Source: Desulfobacteraceae bacterium (lineage in GTDB: Bacteria; Desulfobacterota; Desulfobacteria; Desulfobacterales; Desulfatirhabdiaceae). From it: a stretch of 8,178 bases of DNA. Both the position numbers and the translations under genes were made by a program. This document shows positions 6,179-8,178 of the stretch, piece after piece (the first letter of the stretch is position 1; each line of letters opens with the position of its first letter). Below the pieces are notes generated by a model. The model was not told the origin of the DNA, did not search any database, and worked only from the letters and a program-made list of their open reading frames with translations. The stretch spans positions 1 through 8,178 of the forward strand of contig DAIEFO010000091.1 in assembly GCA_027325475.1 (NCBI GenBank), read 5' to 3'.

Positions 6179-6919
6179 ATGGAAGAACAAATTCTTATCC
6201 CCTTATCTCTGGATGATACGTTCAAGTTTTCCTGCCATGCCGGCGTTTCCTGTTTCAATGAGTGCTGCAGGGACGTGAACCAGTTTCTGACGCCTTATGA
6301 TGTGCTGCGGCTCAAACAGCATTTTAAAATGACTTCCAGCGACTTTCTGGAAACCTATACATCCCGACATGTCGGCCCGGAAACCGGCATTCCGGTGCGA
6401 ACATTGAAAAACAGGCCGGAAGATGGCTTTTCCTGTATTTTTATGTCGCCGGAAGGCTGTCGGGTGTATGACAGCCGACCCTCGTCCTGTCGTACGTATC
6501 CGCTTGCCAGAATGCTCTCCCGATCACGTGAAACCGGCAAAATGACCGTACAATACGGGTTACTGGTGGAGCCTCACTGTAAGGGGCATGAAGAGAATCA
6601 TGCACAGACCGTCAGAGAATGGATAGCTTCTCAGGATATTGCTCCCTACGATGATATGAATGACCGGATGATGGATATCATCAGTTTAAAAAATCGTCTG
6701 TTGCCCGGGCCCCTGGATGACGGACAGCGGCAGCTTTTTCATATGGTCTATTATGACCTGGATACATTCAGGCAGTACCTGACGGATAATTATTCCTGTC
6801 AGAAGCTGAATCTCAGCGCGGAATCCTGGAAGATGATTCAGGAGAATGATACAGAGCTGCTGAAATTCGGTCTGGTATGGCTGAAACATGCCATATTCGG
6901 TTCTTTTTCCCATCAATAA
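6179..6919 (+). CDS. Second YkgJ-family cysteine-cluster protein (putative zinc/iron-chelating)
   Basis: A 246-residue soluble protein when read from ATG 6179. It shows the CxxCxxCC-family signature in a wider form: C19-x5-C25-x3-C29-C30 near the N-terminus, then C86 and C94 (CIFMSPEGC), RPSSCRTYP with C104, and C134 in the motif EPHCKG. These are the conserved positions of the putative zinc- or iron-chelating PF03692 group; the actual ligand and the cellular role are unknown. No signal peptide or membrane helix is seen. The frame extends upstream to a TTG at 6155, but that codon has no ribosome site, while ATG 6179 begins directly before family-like sequence. The ATG itself has only a weak GAG element. 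holA starts 23 bases after its stop in the same direction, so the pair is probably co-transcribed. It is divergent in sequence from the cysteine-cluster protein at 167-766. Confidence 0.85.
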   Translation: MEEQILIPLSLDDTFKFSCHAGVSCFNECCRDVNQFLTPYDVLRLKQHFKMTSSDFLETYTSRHVGPETGIPVRTLKNRPEDGFSCIFMSPEGCRVYDSRPSSCRTYPLARMLSRSRETGKMTVQYGLLVEPHCKGHEENHAQTVREWIASQDIAPYDDMNDRMMDIISLKNRLLPGPLDDGQRQLFHMVYYDLDTFRQYLTDNYSCQKLNLSAESWKMIQENDTELLKFGLVWLKHAIFGSFSHQ

Positions 6920-6942
6920 TAAATGGTTATTTTGTACTGCGA

Positions 6943-8178
6943 ATGTCTGAAATCCAATATGCTGCCATCAAAGCTTATCTTAACGGTATCTCCACCGCGG
7001 GGGCGTTGCTGCCGTCAGCGATACTGATATATGGAGATGAGCTGCTTTATAAAACAGCACTTCAGATGATTCTAAACGTGATATTGCCGCCGGAAAAGCA
7101 GACCGTTAGCTATGAATCCGTGGACGGTGCTCCGGAAAACGTGTATGGCGCTATCGAAAAACTCTCTACCTATTCTTTTTTTTCTGAACGGAAGGTGGTG
7201 GGTTTTCTGGATACCCGGATTTTTCACGGTAAGAAAAACGCGGACGATCTTTTCAAGAAAATCAAAACCGCCTTTGATGAGAAAGACGTCAAATCGGCGG
7301 CTCGCGGTTTTTTTTCGCTGCTGTCCGTAATGAATCTGACCATCGAAGATATCCGCGATAAAAATTATACGGCATTGAAGCTGGATGCGGATGTCGAGCA
7401 GGATACCGCATGGATAGACAGTCTGGTGGATTACTGTGTGGAAAATCCGGCCAGCGCGTCCTCCGGTGAAGACAGCGCCAAGATTTTACAGCGGGCGATT
7501 GAAAAAGGATTTATTCCGGATGCCCACCTGATTCTGACAACAGATATGGTGGACAAACGAAAAGGGCTTTACAAGATCATTGCGGAGAAGGGGCTGGTCA
7601 TAGACTGCTCGGCACCGGCTACGGATTCATGGGCGGACAAAAAAGCCAAAGCCGCTATTTTAGAGGAACAGCTCAAGTCTGTACTGACGCCGCTGGATAA
7701 AACCATGGACAAGGATGCGTTCCAGCAGCTTGTAGAAATTACGGGGTTTGATTTGAGAACATTTGCCGGCAACCTTCAAAAGCTGGCTCAGTATGCAGGA
7801 GAGCGTAAGTCCATTACCGTTCGGGATGTACAGGCTGTCATTCCCCGCACCCGCCAGGATCCTATTTACGAAATGACGGGAGCTGTGCTGGATCGGAAGC
7901 CGGAAACCGCTCTGTTTTATCTGCGCGCCCTGCTTTCCAGAGGTTTTTTCCCGCTCCAAATTGTATCGGCCATTACCAAACAGATCCGGAAACTTTTGAT
8001 TCTGAAAGACATAATGGAAACACCGGCATTCAGATTCTGGAAAGCCGGATGTCCTTACGATCAGTTCAACAGGCAGTTCAACCAGACCGTACTCCCGGCG
8101 CTTCAGGCGCAGGACAGTGCCTTGATTGAGCGCCTTGATACGTGGAAGCATCGCGATGTTCCGGCGGGTGAGGCCTCT
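6943..8178 (+). CDS. holA: DNA polymerase III subunit delta (clamp loader), 3' end outside window
   Basis: The frame is open from ATG 6943 to the window end, 412 codons with no stop. The delta subunit belongs to the AAA+-like clamp loader, opens the beta sliding clamp and lacks a working ATPase site. Recognisable stretches are AILIYGDELLYKTALQMIL (26-44, family LLYGEE-like start), FFSERKVVGFLD (79-90), HLILTTDMVDKRKGLYKII (195-213), GFDLRTFAGNLQKLAQYAGE (268-287), ITVRDVQAVI (291-300) and the C-terminal-domain helix FPLQIVSAITKQIRKLL (336-352). Typical delta subunits are about 340 residues. This one already exceeds 410, with an insertion of some 60-100 residues between about 91 and 190. There is no clear ribosome site before the ATG (CTGCGA), and upstream in-frame codons offer no better start, so coupling to the preceding gene is likely. 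Confidence 0.9.
   Translation, partial: MSEIQYAAIKAYLNGISTAGALLPSAILIYGDELLYKTALQMILNVILPPEKQTVSYESVDGAPENVYGAIEKLSTYSFFSERKVVGFLDTRIFHGKKNADDLFKKIKTAFDEKDVKSAARGFFSLLSVMNLTIEDIRDKNYTALKLDADVEQDTAWIDSLVDYCVENPASASSGEDSAKILQRAIEKGFIPDAHLILTTDMVDKRKGLYKIIAEKGLVIDCSAPATDSWADKKAKAAILEEQLKSVLTPLDKTMDKDAFQQLVEITGFDLRTFAGNLQKLAQYAGERKSITVRDVQAVIPRTRQDPIYEMTGAVLDRKPETALFYLRALLSRGFFPLQIVSAITKQIRKLLILKDIMETPAFRFWKAGCPYDQFNRQFNQTVLPALQAQDSALIERLDTWKHRDVPAGEAS

Noticed and set aside
7660..8151. Minus-strand open frame (163 codons) opposite holA
   Set aside because: It is antisense to conserved delta-subunit sequence and has no recognisable features.

Overview
The window is about 8.2 kb of ordinary-looking bacterial chromosome of moderate GC. 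Gene content suggests a Gram-negative anaerobe of the Desulfobacterota (deltaproteobacterial) type: an enlarged DNA polymerase III delta subunit, two CxxCxxCC cysteine-cluster proteins, a type-2 dGTPase-like HD protein, and a PP2C phosphatase fused to a Hanks-type kinase. This taxonomic guess rests on protein character only and is moderate at best. I see no rRNA, tRNA, CRISPR array, insertion sequence, integrase or attachment site.

Layout. Positions 1-5829 are all read on the minus strand. In transcriptional order they encode an APC-family amino-acid permease (5829-3937), a bifunctional PP2C phosphatase/serine-threonine kinase with a C-terminal membrane anchor (3809-2007), a dGTPase-like HD phosphohydrolase (1885-830), a cysteine-cluster protein (766-167), and the first 55 codons of a small multidrug-resistance-like membrane protein (166 to the window edge). 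A 349-base AT-rich divergent region (5830-6178) follows. Two plus-strand genes then run out of the window: a second cysteine-cluster protein (6179-6919) and holA, the DNA polymerase III delta subunit, which begins at 6943 and is still open at 8178.

How the genes may work together. The permease and the kinase/phosphatase are neighbours in the same direction, separated by 127 bases holding a 13-bp hairpin without a U-tract. A membrane-anchored Ser/Thr signalling enzyme beside a transporter suggests, but does not prove, that one controls the other. Dgt and the delta subunit both serve DNA replication (dNTP pool and clamp loading), but they lie in opposite-strand units. The two cysteine-cluster proteins sit one in each unit and have different cysteine spacing.

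The most interesting regulatory signal is upstream of the permease. It comprises a near-consensus sigma-54 (-24/-12) element with exact GG-N10 spacing, two related 12-bp palindromes 30 bp apart at a distance typical of enhancer-binding-protein sites, and an 8-bp inverted repeat in the presumed leader. The permease also carries an unusual hydrophilic insertion of about 115 residues, rich in Asp-Gly repeats, in a loop predicted to face the periplasm. I did not find a clearly new multi-gene system. The permease/kinase unit and its control region are the best candidates for a second look.
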